Position numbers and translations under genes: made by a program
DNA from: Novosphingobium sp. CECT 9465
GTDB taxonomy: Bacteria; Pseudomonadota; Alphaproteobacteria; Sphingomonadales; Sphingomonadaceae
DNA: 64,000 nt
Assembly: GCF_920987055.1 (NCBI RefSeq)
Contig: NZ_CAKLBX010000001.1
Span: forward strand, 1,970,501 to 2,034,500
Reading direction: 5' to 3'
Part shown: positions 17,287-28,240 of the stretch, piece after piece
Position numbering within the stretch: position 1 is the stretch's first letter
Layout of the letters: every line of letters begins with the position of its first letter
Notes under the pieces: model-generated
Told to the model about the DNA's origin: nothing
Databases searched by the model: none
What the model saw: the letters and a program-made list of their open reading frames with translations, nothing else

Positions 17287-18687
17287 TCAGATCGGGAAAT
17301 GGCCGGGCTGGGTTTCGATCGTGATCCAGCGCAGTTCGGTGAAACTGTCGATGCCCGCCTTGCCTCCAAAGCGGCCGTAGCCCGAAGCGCCGACGCCGCC
17401 GAAGGGCATCTGCGCCTCGTCATGCACGGTCGGGCCGTTGACGTGGCAAATGCCCGAATGGATCTGGCGGGCCACGCGCAAGCCGCGCGCGGTGTCACGC
17501 GTGAACACGGCGGCGGAAAGGCCATATTCGGTGTCGTTGGCCAGTTCGATGGCATGGGCCTCGTCGCGCGCGTGGATGATGCCCACAACCGGACCGAAGC
17601 TTTCATCGCGAAACAGCTTCATTTCCTGCGTCACGCCATCGACGACATGAGCAGGCATCAACACGTTGTGAGTCGTTTCCCCGCAAGTGAGCAACTGCGC
17701 ACCATGGGCCACGGCGTCGTCGATCAGCGCAAGGCAATGCGCGACGGTCTTCGCATCGACTACCGCGCCGAGCGGCGTCTTGCCCTCGCGCGGGTCGCCC
17801 ACCGCCATGGTCGAGACCTTGGCCTTGAACCGCGATGCAAACTCGTCGGCAATGGCGTCGACCACGATGATCCGTTCGGTCGACATGCAAATCTGGCCCT
17901 GGTTCATGAATGCCCCGAACGCTGCCGCCTTGACCGCTTCGTCCAGATCGGCGTCATCGAGCACGATCAGCGGGGCCTTGCCCCCCAGTTCGAGCAGGCA
18001 CGGCTTGAGGTGTTGCGCAGCGCGGGTGGCGATGATCCTGCCGACCGCCGTTGAACCGGTGAAGTTGATGCGCCTGACCTCCTTCGCATCGATCAGCGCA
18101 CCAACCACCTCCGGCGCATCGGCGGGCGCGTTGGTAACAACATTGACGACTCCATCGGGGAAACCGGCATCGGCAAAAGCTTCAATGATCAGCGCGTGTG
18201 TGCGCGGACACTGTTCGGAAGCCTTGAGGATCACGGCATTCCCGCAAGCCAGCGGAACGGCGATGGCGCGGACGCCAAGGATGATCGGTGCATTCCACGG
18301 CGCAATGCCGAGAATGACGCCCACGGGTTCGCGCAGCGCCATGGCGACGCATCCCGGCTTGTCGGATGGAATGACTTCTCCGGCAATCTGGGTGGTGAGC
18401 GCTGCGGCTTCACGAACCATCGATGCGGCCAGCCCCAGGTTGAACAGCGCCCAGCCCCTGGTCGCGCCAATTTCGCCCATCATCGCCTCGACGAAAGCTT
18501 CGGCGCGCGCTTCAAGTGCGCTGGCAGCTTTCATCAGGACAGCGCGGCGGGCATTCGGCCCCATCGCAGCCCAGGCGGGAAAGGCTGCCGCGGCACGGGC
18601 GGCAATCGCTGGAATATCGATCGCCGTCATCGCCTCAGCCTGCGAGGCCACTTCGCCGGTCATCGGGTTAATGCGTTCAAACAGCAT
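17287..18687 (-). CDS. vdh: Vanillin (aromatic aldehyde) dehydrogenase
   Basis: This NAD(P)-dependent aldehyde dehydrogenase of 466 residues probably oxidises the vanillin or 4-hydroxybenzaldehyde released by the next gene. Visible motifs are PWNAPIILGVRAIAVPLACGNAVILKASE (cofactor site), FTGSTAVGR, LELGGKAPLIVLDDAD with the general-base Glu, and FMNQGQICMSTER with the catalytic Cys. A GGGAGAG ribosome site precedes the ATG. A feruloyl-CoA synthetase gene, normally the third partner, is not in the window. Base composition looks native. Confidence 0.9.
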   Translation of the reverse strand: MLFERINPMTGEVASQAEAMTAIDIPAIAARAAAAFPAWAAMGPNARRAVLMKAASALEARAEAFVEAMMGEIGATRGWALFNLGLAASMVREAAALTTQIAGEVIPSDKPGCVAMALREPVGVILGIAPWNAPIILGVRAIAVPLACGNAVILKASEQCPRTHALIIEAFADAGFPDGVVNVVTNAPADAPEVVGALIDAKEVRRINFTGSTAVGRIIATRAAQHLKPCLLELGGKAPLIVLDDADLDEAVKAAAFGAFMNQGQICMSTERIIVVDAIADEFASRFKAKVSTMAVGDPREGKTPLGAVVDAKTVAHCLALIDDAVAHGAQLLTCGETTHNVLMPAHVVDGVTQEMKLFRDESFGPVVGIIHARDEAHAIELANDTEYGLSAAVFTRDTARGLRVARQIHSGICHVNGPTVHDEAQMPFGGVGASGYGRFGGKAGIDSFTELRWITIETQPGHFPI

Positions 18688-18718
18688 GACGTCTCTCCCT
18701 TTATGTTATGTTTTATAG

Positions 18719-18960
18719 CAATCTGTCATCTGCGGCGCAACCGCATAATCCGTTTGGCAAGATGCCCAAGGCAATCATGCAAGACCTGCATTCGCAAGCG
18801 CGAGCGTTCCTACTTCTGCGTCCAGGCTATACCATTGAATAAATGCACGGAAATCGGCCAGTTCCGGCCCATGCGCTTCATTGGAGCACGAACAGTGCCA
18901 ATCAAAGTTGCAAATCTCGCAACTGAAATCCCGCTATTCGCACTTGCACGATAAGGCCTC
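18719..18960. other. Gene-poor stretch upstream of vdh
   Basis: No convincing reading frame is present. The part nearest vdh is AT-rich (TTTATGTTATGTTTTATAG around 18700-18720) and probably holds its promoter and operator. The remainder leads into the small RNA candidate. Confidence 0.5.
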
Positions 18961-19042
18961 CACAGCCATTTGAAACAGGCCTTTCAGGCATCCTCTCCCA
19001 AACTTTCAAGGGCCGCCCGGCAACGGTGCGGCCCATTTTTTT
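18961..19042 (+). ncRNA. Candidate small RNA ending in a strong terminator
   Basis: No plus-strand gene precedes the strong terminator at 19010-19042, so it probably ends a small RNA. Upstream of it are a short hairpin (GCCT-TTC-AGGC, about 18979-18989) and an unpaired CU-rich segment (CATCCTCTCCCAAACTT). That segment resembles the anti-Shine-Dalgarno loops of the alphaproteobacterial MmgR/SuhB (alpha-r8) sRNAs. This layout of hairpin, CU-rich single strand and GC-rich terminator matches that family. The 5' end is estimated from a total length of about 80 bases; I saw no convincing -35/-10 pair. Confidence 0.5.
19010..19042 (+). terminator. Intrinsic terminator with no upstream gene
   Basis: GGGCCGC and GCGGCCC pair around an 11-base loop and are followed by ATTTTTTT. 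This is a textbook plus-strand terminator, the strongest in the window, and it belongs to the small RNA candidate. Confidence 0.85.
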
Positions 19043-19587
19043 GCCTGGGTGGCAACGAACAGTCGAAGCGGCGGATGGCGGGCGAAGGTCTACCGGCCCA
19101 ATGCTCTGCCAACGCAATCGATACTGGTGTGCAAACCGAATCGCTCGGCCCGCCCGCCAGCACGGCTGGGACGACATTTCCGCGCCGTTTCGATCATCGA
19201 TGGCAAACAATCACCGCAAAAAAAACGCTTTTTTCTCTCGTCGCAGGTACTTTGGTGCCGCCCGATTGCTGCAACGCGTTGGCAGGGCTGACGATCACCC
19301 GGTGCGCGACGGTGTGCACACGTTGGACGTAACAACAGCAGTTTGCTGCATCAGCGCCAAGGTCCAAAAGTGCTCCAAGGGTGGGATTCGTGCTGCATGG
19401 CACAATCAGGAATGGCGGAATTCCAACGATTTCGGCCCCGCCCGCCCCTTGTGCCGGATGGCACTACGGCATATTTTCAATCACGGTCGGGTAGAGACGG
19501 GAATACCCGCTCGATCGGCTCAATCCGGGACACAGCAGCGAAAACGTGCGCGTTCCGCAAAAGAATAGCAGTTGCAGGAGAATTGCC
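19043..19587. other. Gene-poor stretch upstream of the UrcA gene
   Basis: About 545 bp without a convincing gene. It contains an A8-CGC-T6 tract (19218-19234) and presumably the promoter of the UrcA-family gene. The overlapping frames on both strands have no recognisable motifs and poor codon choice. Confidence 0.5.
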
Positions 19588-19905
19588 ATGAAAACACTAC
19601 TCGTCGCATCAGCGGCGATCGGCTTGCTGTCAGCGCCACAACTGGCAAATGCCGGCGAACGCCCGCAAACGGTTCAAATATCCGTGTCGTCAGATGGTCT
19701 GGACCTTGCCAACCCCGCAGACATGCGCCGCCTGCGCGTTCGCATTTCCGAAGCCGCAGCGGAAGCTTGCGACCCATCGGACCGCTTCATCGTAACGCCG
19801 CTGCCAGACTATTCGTGCCGCCGGGCAGCCGCCGCAAGCGTCGAACCGGCCGTTCAGCAGATGGCGGAAGCTGCCCGGCGCAGCACCACCAACCGGAGCC
19901 GCTGA
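19588..19905 (+). CDS. UrcA family protein
   Basis: This 105-residue exported protein has a signal peptide (about residues 1-22, ending ANA). The short mature domain carries the family features VQISVSSDGLDLANPADMRRLRVRISEAAAEAC and a second Cys near residue 82. UrcA proteins are frequent in sphingomonads and have no known function. The pair of cysteines suggests a periplasmic disulfide. I chose the ATG at 19588 because GCAGGAGA precedes it and the signal peptide starts there. Confidence 0.82.
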   Translation: MKTLLVASAAIGLLSAPQLANAGERPQTVQISVSSDGLDLANPADMRRLRVRISEAAAEACDPSDRFIVTPLPDYSCRRAAAASVEPAVQQMAEAARRSTTNRSR

Positions 19906-19965
19906 AACATCCCGCGCGGCGTGGTACGGGCGACCCTGGACCGTCACGCGACATGCGGGAATGCG

Positions 19966-20008
19966 CAACGCCGGATGTGGAGTATCCCCCTCTTCGCATC
20001 CGGCGTTG
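19966..20008. terminator. Hairpin between convergent genes
   Basis: CAACGCCGGATG and CATCCGGCGTTG form a perfect 12-base stem around a 19-base loop. It lies between the ends of the UrcA gene and the response regulator. It has no strong T-run, so it may be a weak bidirectional terminator or a repeat-type palindrome. Confidence 0.55.
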
Positions 20009-20059
20009 TCGGCATTCAGCCAACGTTTGCGCCAACAGCGGCACCAACAGCGGCAGGCC

Positions 20060-20980
20060 TCAGCCGCCGAGCACCTTGATTGCCATCGCAGCAGCGGCGG
20101 CGCGGGTTTCGACGCCCAGCTTCTCGTAAATTCTCTCAAGGTGCTTCTGCACCGTGCGAGGGCTGATCAGCAGGACTTCCGAAATCATCCCGTTGGATTT
20201 GCCGTAGCTGATCCACAAGAGGACTTCCGCTTCGCGATCTGTCAGCGAAAGGCGTTGCTGGAGCTTCGTAACATCGGCCTTCGGGTTCAGTTCGTTCAGC
20301 CGGATGAGGATTTCGTTTTCGCGGTATTGTGCGATGATCACAAGCTCCAGCGTGTTCTCGCCCTGATCCACCTTGGCCGATGCGCCCTGCGTTGAGCTTC
20401 GCCCCAGCAGTCGCTCCAACGGGCCGCGCAGCGCCATCGGCAAAGTGCCACCCTCACGGCTCCATTCAGGACTGACACGGCTTATCGCCTGTTCGGCAAG
20501 CGGTGTACACCACAACAGCAATCCGCGATTGTCGGTGGCCATCATCAGCCGCCCGGTGGCGTCCAGCCCGGCAGCGCCGGCATGCATGGCGCGGGCGTGG
20601 CCAATGTGGACGCGAACGCGCGCCAGCAGTTCGTGGACATTGACCGGCTTGCGCAGGTAATCGACCCCACCCACTTCGAAACCTTCGATCACGTGTTCGC
20701 TCTCGGTCAGGCCGGTCATGAACATCACGGGCACATGCGCCAGATCGGGACGGGCCTTTATCCGGGCGGTGGTTTCAAAACCATCGAAGCCGGGCATCAC
20801 CGCATCCATCAGGATCAGATCAGGCACGACATGTTGCAGCAGATCGAGCGCTGCGTTCCCGGAAATCGCGACAAGCACGGTAATGCCTGCGCCCTCCAGC
20901 GTATCGGTCAGAAACCGCAGCGAATCCGGTTCATCGTCCACAACGAGCACCGTATCGCGCCTTGCGCTGCCGCCACTCAT
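20060..20980 (-). CDS. Response regulator, REC plus LuxR-type DNA-binding domain
   Basis: This 306-residue protein has a receiver domain (TVLVVDDEPD at about residues 9-18, phospho-acceptor Asp in LILMDAVMPG, Lys in LRKPVN). A middle segment of about 90 residues follows without a recognised motif. The C-terminal LuxR/FixJ helix-turn-helix reads LTDREAEVLLWISYGKSNGMISEVLLISPRTVQKHLERIYEKLGV. I start it at the ATG at 20980, one base after the stop of the hybrid kinase. The two genes are therefore an operon and probably partners. Confidence 0.9.
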   Translation of the reverse strand: MSGGSARRDTVLVVDDEPDSLRFLTDTLEGAGITVLVAISGNAALDLLQHVVPDLILMDAVMPGFDGFETTARIKARPDLAHVPVMFMTGLTESEHVIEGFEVGGVDYLRKPVNVHELLARVRVHIGHARAMHAGAAGLDATGRLMMATDNRGLLLWCTPLAEQAISRVSPEWSREGGTLPMALRGPLERLLGRSSTQGASAKVDQGENTLELVIIAQYRENEILIRLNELNPKADVTKLQQRLSLTDREAEVLLWISYGKSNGMISEVLLISPRTVQKHLERIYEKLGVETRAAAAAMAIKVLGG

Positions 20981-20981
20981 T

Positions 20982-22643
20982 TCACAATTCCTCCACCGTC
21001 CGCCCAAGCGCGGCGAGATCGAACCTGTCGAGGCAATCATATAGCTTGGCAACAAGCGGGGCCGCTTCGGGCGCTGCCCGCTCAAGTTCGCGAATCTCGC
21101 CCTCCAATGCGCGAACATGACCGATCCGCACAAGCGATTTCAGCTTTTCGGTATGTACCCGTGCCGTGTCTGACAGAACAATTCGCTGTCGTTGCCGCGG
21201 CGGTGCCGCGCCCGCAGGCAAGCCCGCAGGCCATGTCCATTCCAACGCCAGAAGGCTGCCCAGCGCATCGATCAGTACAGACAGGTCAATCGGCTTAAGC
21301 AGGAAGCGATCGTGGTCAGCCACCCGGCCATCGACACCATGCCGCTCATCCGCGTTCGCCGAGAGCATCACGATTGCCACGTGGCGGCCATGCACGGCGC
21401 GCATGTGTGCGGCGGTTTCCCAACCGGACATGCCCGGCATGCTGACGTCGAGGATCACCGCATCGAACCGTCCCCGTTCGGCGATGGCCAGTGCGGTATG
21501 CCCGTCGCTGGCTTGTGAAATGTCGAAACCGAGTTCGTCCAGCGTTATGCGCAGCAGCGCCAGGTGATCGGGGTTGTCATCGACCAGCAACACCGTTCGG
21601 CGGTTCCCGACATAGCCTGTCGGCCTGATCGATCCGGCATCGCGCTCGACGAAACCGGAAACTTGGGGCATCAACAGGCGCAGACGAAAACAGGCCCCCT
21701 GTTCCTCTGCATTGTCCAGTTGCAGGTCACCCCCCAGCATCTGCACGATGGCGCGGGATATCGCCAGCCCCAGCCCCGCACCCGAATTGCCGCCATTAGC
21801 CTCACCGCCACTGCGTTCGAAAGGCGCGAACACCTGTTCACGCAGCGCCTCTGATATTCCCGGCCCGGTATCGCGCACTTCGAAAGTGGCAGTCTGTCCA
21901 GCCCATCGAAAGGCGAGCACGACTTCCCCTTCGTTCGTGAATTTGACCGCGTTGGAGACCAGGTTGATCAGGACCTGCCTGACGCGGCGCACGTCCATAC
22001 GCACGAATTCTGGAAAACGGTCAGGCAGTTCGCAGCGGAACGCGAGACCCTTTTGCTCGGCCATCGGCCGGAACATGTCGGCGATCTGCTCTACCATGGG
22101 AACCAGCCGCGCGACGACGTTATCGATACGCACCACGCCCTGCTCCACCGATGCGATGTCCAGCAGGCCTTCGACAAGGTTGGTCAGATGTTCGGCGCTG
22201 CGTCGAATCACACGTGCGGCATCCTTGGGATCAACCGATGTCTCGCGCTCGATCAACTGTGCGTAACCGTAGATTGCATTGAGCGGGGAACGGATTTCGT
22301 GACTTACATTGGCCAGATAGCGGCTCTTCGCGGCGCTTGCCGATTGCGCTGCCTCAAGGTCATCCATCAACCGCAGGTTGATCGGCGGTTCGGCGGGCTT
22401 CCTGAGCAGGCCGATGGCGCCAGTCGCCATGACAAGACACACTCCGACCACCGCCGCCAGATGAATGCTCAGATGAACGGCCAGGCTTTCACCCGTCATC
22501 ATCGCCGCCAGCACGATGGCTGCAACGGTGGCCGATCCAATCACATACAGCGCATAGCCTGCTGCTCTGCGGCTGATACCCGCTACGAAGCGGTCAATCC
22601 GTCGGCGTGAAAAAACTGCATGGGTGCGGTGGCCAATGCTCAT
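20982..22643 (-). CDS. Hybrid sensor histidine kinase
   Basis: This 553-residue kinase has two membrane helices (about residues 28-50 and 57-78) and no evident periplasmic sensor domain. A HisKA domain follows (ANVSHEIRSPLNAIYGYAQL, phospho-His near 114), then the ATPase domain (LINLVSNAVKF, DTGPGI, GAGLGLAIS). The C-terminal receiver domain (VLLVDDNPDH, Asp in VILDVSMPG) is followed by a helical tail of about 90 residues. Because the membrane part is minimal, the signal may be sensed in the membrane or cytoplasm. It is upstream of and coupled to the LuxR-type regulator gene. Confidence 0.9.
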   Translation of the reverse strand: MSIGHRTHAVFSRRRIDRFVAGISRRAAGYALYVIGSATVAAIVLAAMMTGESLAVHLSIHLAAVVGVCLVMATGAIGLLRKPAEPPINLRLMDDLEAAQSASAAKSRYLANVSHEIRSPLNAIYGYAQLIERETSVDPKDAARVIRRSAEHLTNLVEGLLDIASVEQGVVRIDNVVARLVPMVEQIADMFRPMAEQKGLAFRCELPDRFPEFVRMDVRRVRQVLINLVSNAVKFTNEGEVVLAFRWAGQTATFEVRDTGPGISEALREQVFAPFERSGGEANGGNSGAGLGLAISRAIVQMLGGDLQLDNAEEQGACFRLRLLMPQVSGFVERDAGSIRPTGYVGNRRTVLLVDDNPDHLALLRITLDELGFDISQASDGHTALAIAERGRFDAVILDVSMPGMSGWETAAHMRAVHGRHVAIVMLSANADERHGVDGRVADHDRFLLKPIDLSVLIDALGSLLALEWTWPAGLPAGAAPPRQRQRIVLSDTARVHTEKLKSLVRIGHVRALEGEIRELERAAPEAAPLVAKLYDCLDRFDLAALGRTVEEL

Positions 22644-22824
22644 GCGTTGACCCGATTATCCCGGTTGACCAGCCCTGACCGGTCATTAGCGCTTGTGCCC
22701 ATCTTACCGACCCCGCGCGCCCATTGTTTTTATGTAGCGCATACGGATTGTGCACCGCAAACGGGCACAACTCAACCCCTATCAAAGTAGGGGGTCAGCG
22801 TTGGCAGGCAGGGGCGAACCCGTT

Positions 22825-23028
22825 TCAGATAACCTGATCACGCTGCAGGCGTTGCAACAGCCGCACCGCAACCGAATGCCGGATCGCCTTTCCCTCGCGC
22901 AGCTTCACCCATGTATTCAGCCCGATCCCGAAATGAGTCTGGATAACCTCTGGCTTCTGGCTCTTCAGGACCGATGCCATCTTGTGGACCACAGTGGGCT
23001 CAACCTGCGTAAGACGTTGCACAGTCAT
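22825..23028 (-). CDS. Small helix-turn-helix protein (67 aa)
   Basis: This 67-residue protein looks like a lone DNA-binding domain. VVHKMASVLKSQKPEVIQTHFGIGLNTWVKLREGKAIRHSVAVRLLQRLQ reads as helices around a turn at FGIGLNTW, with the spacing of XRE/KorB-like folds. I cannot name the family. GAGGGA lies just upstream of the ATG. It is divergent from the TonB receptor gene, and two CATATTTTG repeats lie in the region between them. Local control of the receptor is possible but inferred. Confidence 0.6.
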   Translation of the reverse strand: MTVQRLTQVEPTVVHKMASVLKSQKPEVIQTHFGIGLNTWVKLREGKAIRHSVAVRLLQRLQRDQVI

Positions 23029-23040
23029 ATTCCCTCACAA

Positions 23041-23058
23041 TGTCGGTTTCTGCCGACA
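23041..23058. promoter_or_regulatory. TGTCGG...CCGACA inverted repeat
   Basis: TGTCGG-TTTCTG-CCGACA has 6-base arms and starts 13 bases upstream of the small HTH gene's start codon, in the region divergent with the TonB receptor. It could be an operator or a small leader hairpin. Confidence 0.35.
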
Positions 23059-23059
23059 C

Positions 23060-23130
23060 CATATTTTGCAGCGCAGCACATGGGATACGCCATTTGCCCC
23101 ATTTCATTCCCGGACAGATGTCATATTTTG
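23060..23130. promoter_or_regulatory. Paired CATATTTTG direct repeats
   Basis: Two exact copies of CATATTTTG (23060-23068 and 23122-23130) lie in the divergent region between the small HTH gene and the TonB receptor. The second follows the short inverted pair GACA-GA-TGTC. Spacing is 62 bases, close to six helical turns, which would suit looping by a regulator. The interpretation is inferred. Confidence 0.35.
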
Positions 23131-23290
23131 GCCAGCCGCGCTTCCGGTTCGGATTGCAGGCTCTGGCCACGCGCGATGAGCCGCGCCATGCCCGACTGCG
23201 TTTTCCCGTCGTTTTTCCCGCTGGCAAATCTCGCCCGCCTGATTACTGACGCCGTTCACTGCCCGGTGGCGGCTTGATGGAACCAGAAAA

Positions 23291-25351
23291 ATGCGGCGAA
23301 TCGCCTCAATCGCAACGCGTACCCTCCTCCTTCCGTCGCTTGCTTTTCCAACGGCGCTGGTTGCGCAGGAACAGGAACGGTCGGAAATCGTGGTGATCGG
23401 CGCGGGGCTGGAAACCGCGCCTGCATCGCAGGCCTACAATGTCCAGCAGATCGATCGTGAACGCCTGCTTGAAACCGGATCGGGTCGGCTTGAAGATGCC
23501 TTGTCTTCGGCCGCAGGTTTCCAGCAATTCCGCCGATCCGATAGCCGTTCCTCCAATCCTTCGGCGCAAGGCGCCACCTTGCGGGCGCTCGGAGGCAATG
23601 CAACCAGCCGCACCCTGGTCCTGCTTGATGGCATCCCGATGGCCGATCCCTTTTTTGGTTATATCCCGTTCAGCGCCATCGCGCCGGAACGCCTTGGTTC
23701 GGCACGGATCACGCGCGGCGGCGGGGCTGGCGCATTTGGCGCAGGCGCAGTTGCCGGAACCGTCGAACTCGAAAGCGGCAACGCCGATCAGCTCGGACTG
23801 GTTCAGGCGGGCCTGATCGCCAACGACCGGGGTGAGACCGAACTATCCGGTTCGCTTGCACCCAAGGTCGGTGATGGCTTTGCGGTCGTCACGGCCCGGT
23901 GGGACCGGGGCAAAGGCTTCTGGACCACGCCGGCAAGCCAGCGCGTTCCGGCCAGCACCCGTGCCCGGTTCGATGCCTGGTCGACAGGGCTGCGCGCGGT
24001 CGCGCCAATCGCGGCGGACATCGAATTGCAGATGCGCGGATTGCTGTTCGCGGATCGCCGCACCCTGCGTTTTTCCGGTGCTGACACTTCGTCGTCCGGG
24101 CAGGATGCATCGCTGCGGCTTGTTGGCCGGGGCAATTGGGCTTTCGACGTGCTGGGCTATGTGCAGGCTCGCGATTTCTCGAATATCGTGATCAGCTCGA
24201 CAAGCTTCCGCAAAACGCTCGATCAGCGCGCGACACCATCGACCGGCGTTGGCGGAAAGGCCGAATTGCGCCCGCCGGTGGGCGATAACATGGTCCTTCG
24301 GCTTGGCGCGGACGTGCGCCGCAGCGATGGCGACATGGCCGAGGATGCCTATTCCGCAGCGACCGGCCTTGTCACCGCCCGCCGTCGTGCCGGGGGCAGC
24401 ACCAGTGATCTGGGATTGTTCGCCGAAAACGACTGGCAGCTTGGCCCGGTCATTCTGACCGCAGGCGCGCGGGCAGACCGATGGACAATCCGCGAAGGCT
24501 ACTTCGTCGAAACCACGGCGGGAGGTACGCCGACCACCGATCTTGCCTTTGCCGACCGGAGCGGATGGCAAGGCAGCTTCCGCGGCGGCGCAGTCATAAC
24601 CGCCAGCAGCGCGCTATCCTTGCGTGGATCGGCCTATACCGGGCTGCGGTTGCCGACGCTCAACGAACTCTACCGCTCGTTCAACGTGGTTGCACCGCGC
24701 AGCGGCGGCGGCGTGACGATCACCACGACGCAGCGCAATGCGGACTTGCGCATCGAGGAACTCGAAGGCTTCGAAGCCGGCATTGATCTCGCACCGGCGC
24801 CGGGCGTATCTTTCAGCGCCACCGCTTTTGACAATCGCATCAGGCATGCCATCGCCAATGTCACGCTGGGCGCGAGCGGCAACACGATCACCCGGCAGCG
24901 CCAGAACGTGGACGCCGTTCATGCGCGCGGCATCGAACTGGCTGCACGGCTGCGCGCAGGCCAGTTTTCATTCGATGGATCGCTCGCCCATACCGACGCC
25001 GAAATGGAAGCCTCCGGTGTATCATCTTCGCTTGACGGCAAGCGCCCCGCGCAAACGCCACGCTGGGCCGGAACGGCGACGGTATCGTTTAGGCCTGCGC
25101 CGCGTTGGTCACTGGGCGCAACCGTGCGGCACGTCGGCGCACAGTTCGAGGATGATCTCGAAACCGACCGGCTACCCCCTGCCACGACAATCGATGCATT
25201 CGCCCAGTTGCCGCTTCATCCGGCAATCAGCCTTGTACTGCGCGGCGAGAACCTTGGTGGCGAGACGATCGTGACCCGGTTACAGGACGGATCGATGGAC
25301 ATAGGTACGCCGCGCACGTTCTGGGCCGGCATACGCCTGGAAATCCGCTGA
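23291..25351 (+). CDS. TonB-dependent receptor
   Basis: This 686-residue outer membrane receptor has a signal peptide (residues 1 to about 25). A TonB-box-like EIVVIGAG leads into an N-terminal plug domain (LEDALSSAAGFQQFRRSDSR, ATLRALGGNATSRTLVLLDGIPMADP). The C-terminal beta-barrel ends in GTPRTFWAGIRLEIR. The sequence does not identify the ligand; it is shorter than typical siderophore receptors and in the range of cobalamin or metal receptors. No cobalamin riboswitch is visible upstream. It stands alone and is divergent from a small HTH protein. Confidence 0.88.
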   Translation: MRRIASIATRTLLLPSLAFPTALVAQEQERSEIVVIGAGLETAPASQAYNVQQIDRERLLETGSGRLEDALSSAAGFQQFRRSDSRSSNPSAQGATLRALGGNATSRTLVLLDGIPMADPFFGYIPFSAIAPERLGSARITRGGGAGAFGAGAVAGTVELESGNADQLGLVQAGLIANDRGETELSGSLAPKVGDGFAVVTARWDRGKGFWTTPASQRVPASTRARFDAWSTGLRAVAPIAADIELQMRGLLFADRRTLRFSGADTSSSGQDASLRLVGRGNWAFDVLGYVQARDFSNIVISSTSFRKTLDQRATPSTGVGGKAELRPPVGDNMVLRLGADVRRSDGDMAEDAYSAATGLVTARRRAGGSTSDLGLFAENDWQLGPVILTAGARADRWTIREGYFVETTAGGTPTTDLAFADRSGWQGSFRGGAVITASSALSLRGSAYTGLRLPTLNELYRSFNVVAPRSGGGVTITTTQRNADLRIEELEGFEAGIDLAPAPGVSFSATAFDNRIRHAIANVTLGASGNTITRQRQNVDAVHARGIELAARLRAGQFSFDGSLAHTDAEMEASGVSSSLDGKRPAQTPRWAGTATVSFRPAPRWSLGATVRHVGAQFEDDLETDRLPPATTIDAFAQLPLHPAISLVLRGENLGGETIVTRLQDGSMDIGTPRTFWAGIRLEIR

Positions 25352-25820
25352 TCTGCCGACGATGTCCCATCAGGCCTGCTGAAACGCATATATCGCAGTA
25401 CCTTGCGCCTTAGGCTGAATCACGCAGACGTATTCGCCCCGACATTTTGGGCGCCTGCCCGTAAAGCTGCGACAATCAGGCACGATGGCGCGGGGCAGCA
25501 ATGATGCAACGACATAGACGGCAGCAGTGGCAGATCGCGCCAGGCCCCTGCATGCATGCCCCTGCACTGCGGTTGCAGCATTATTGTTTCATCGCACACA
25601 TTCGATGCTTGCCGTTGGCGCGGGCACTGTCATACCAAATGTCTTGGGAGTACGATGAAACGTCGCCAGGCATCGCAGGAAACGGCCATCGGCCAGGTCC
25701 GGGCAAATGCGAGCAGGCGGCACTGAAAGGCCGGTGCAATGGGTTCCGGCGCGCACGTGGCTTGATCGCAATTGGTCCGGCACACGCCCGCGCCGGGAGC
25801 AACAGGGTGGGACGTGTGCC
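25352..25820. other. Intergenic stretch upstream of the glycogen operon
   Basis: About 470 bp between the TonB receptor and glgP. It must hold the promoter of the six-gene glycogen operon. I see no convincing gene, riboswitch or strong terminator. The open frame that continues upstream of the glgP start lacks coding character. Confidence 0.5.
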
Positions 25821-28232
<2,412 letters not shown>

Positions 28233-28240
28233 AGGACAGG

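Noticed and set aside
18902..19210. 102-codon minus-strand frame across the sRNA/terminator region
   Set aside because: It runs through a strong plus-strand terminator hairpin, has Arg/Pro/Gly-rich shadow composition and lacks a ribosome site.
19218..19234. A8-CGC-T6 tract as a terminator or sRNA end
   Set aside because: The stem would be only A-T pairs with a 3-5 base loop, too weak for an intrinsic terminator.
23029..23290. Cobalamin riboswitch upstream of the TonB receptor
   Set aside because: The conserved GCCACTG-type box and the rest of the B12 core are missing. Only short dyads and repeats are visible.
25370..25567. 65-codon minus-strand frame between the TonB receptor and glgP
   Set aside because: No recognisable motif, no ribosome site and no support from the neighbourhood. 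It cannot be told from chance.
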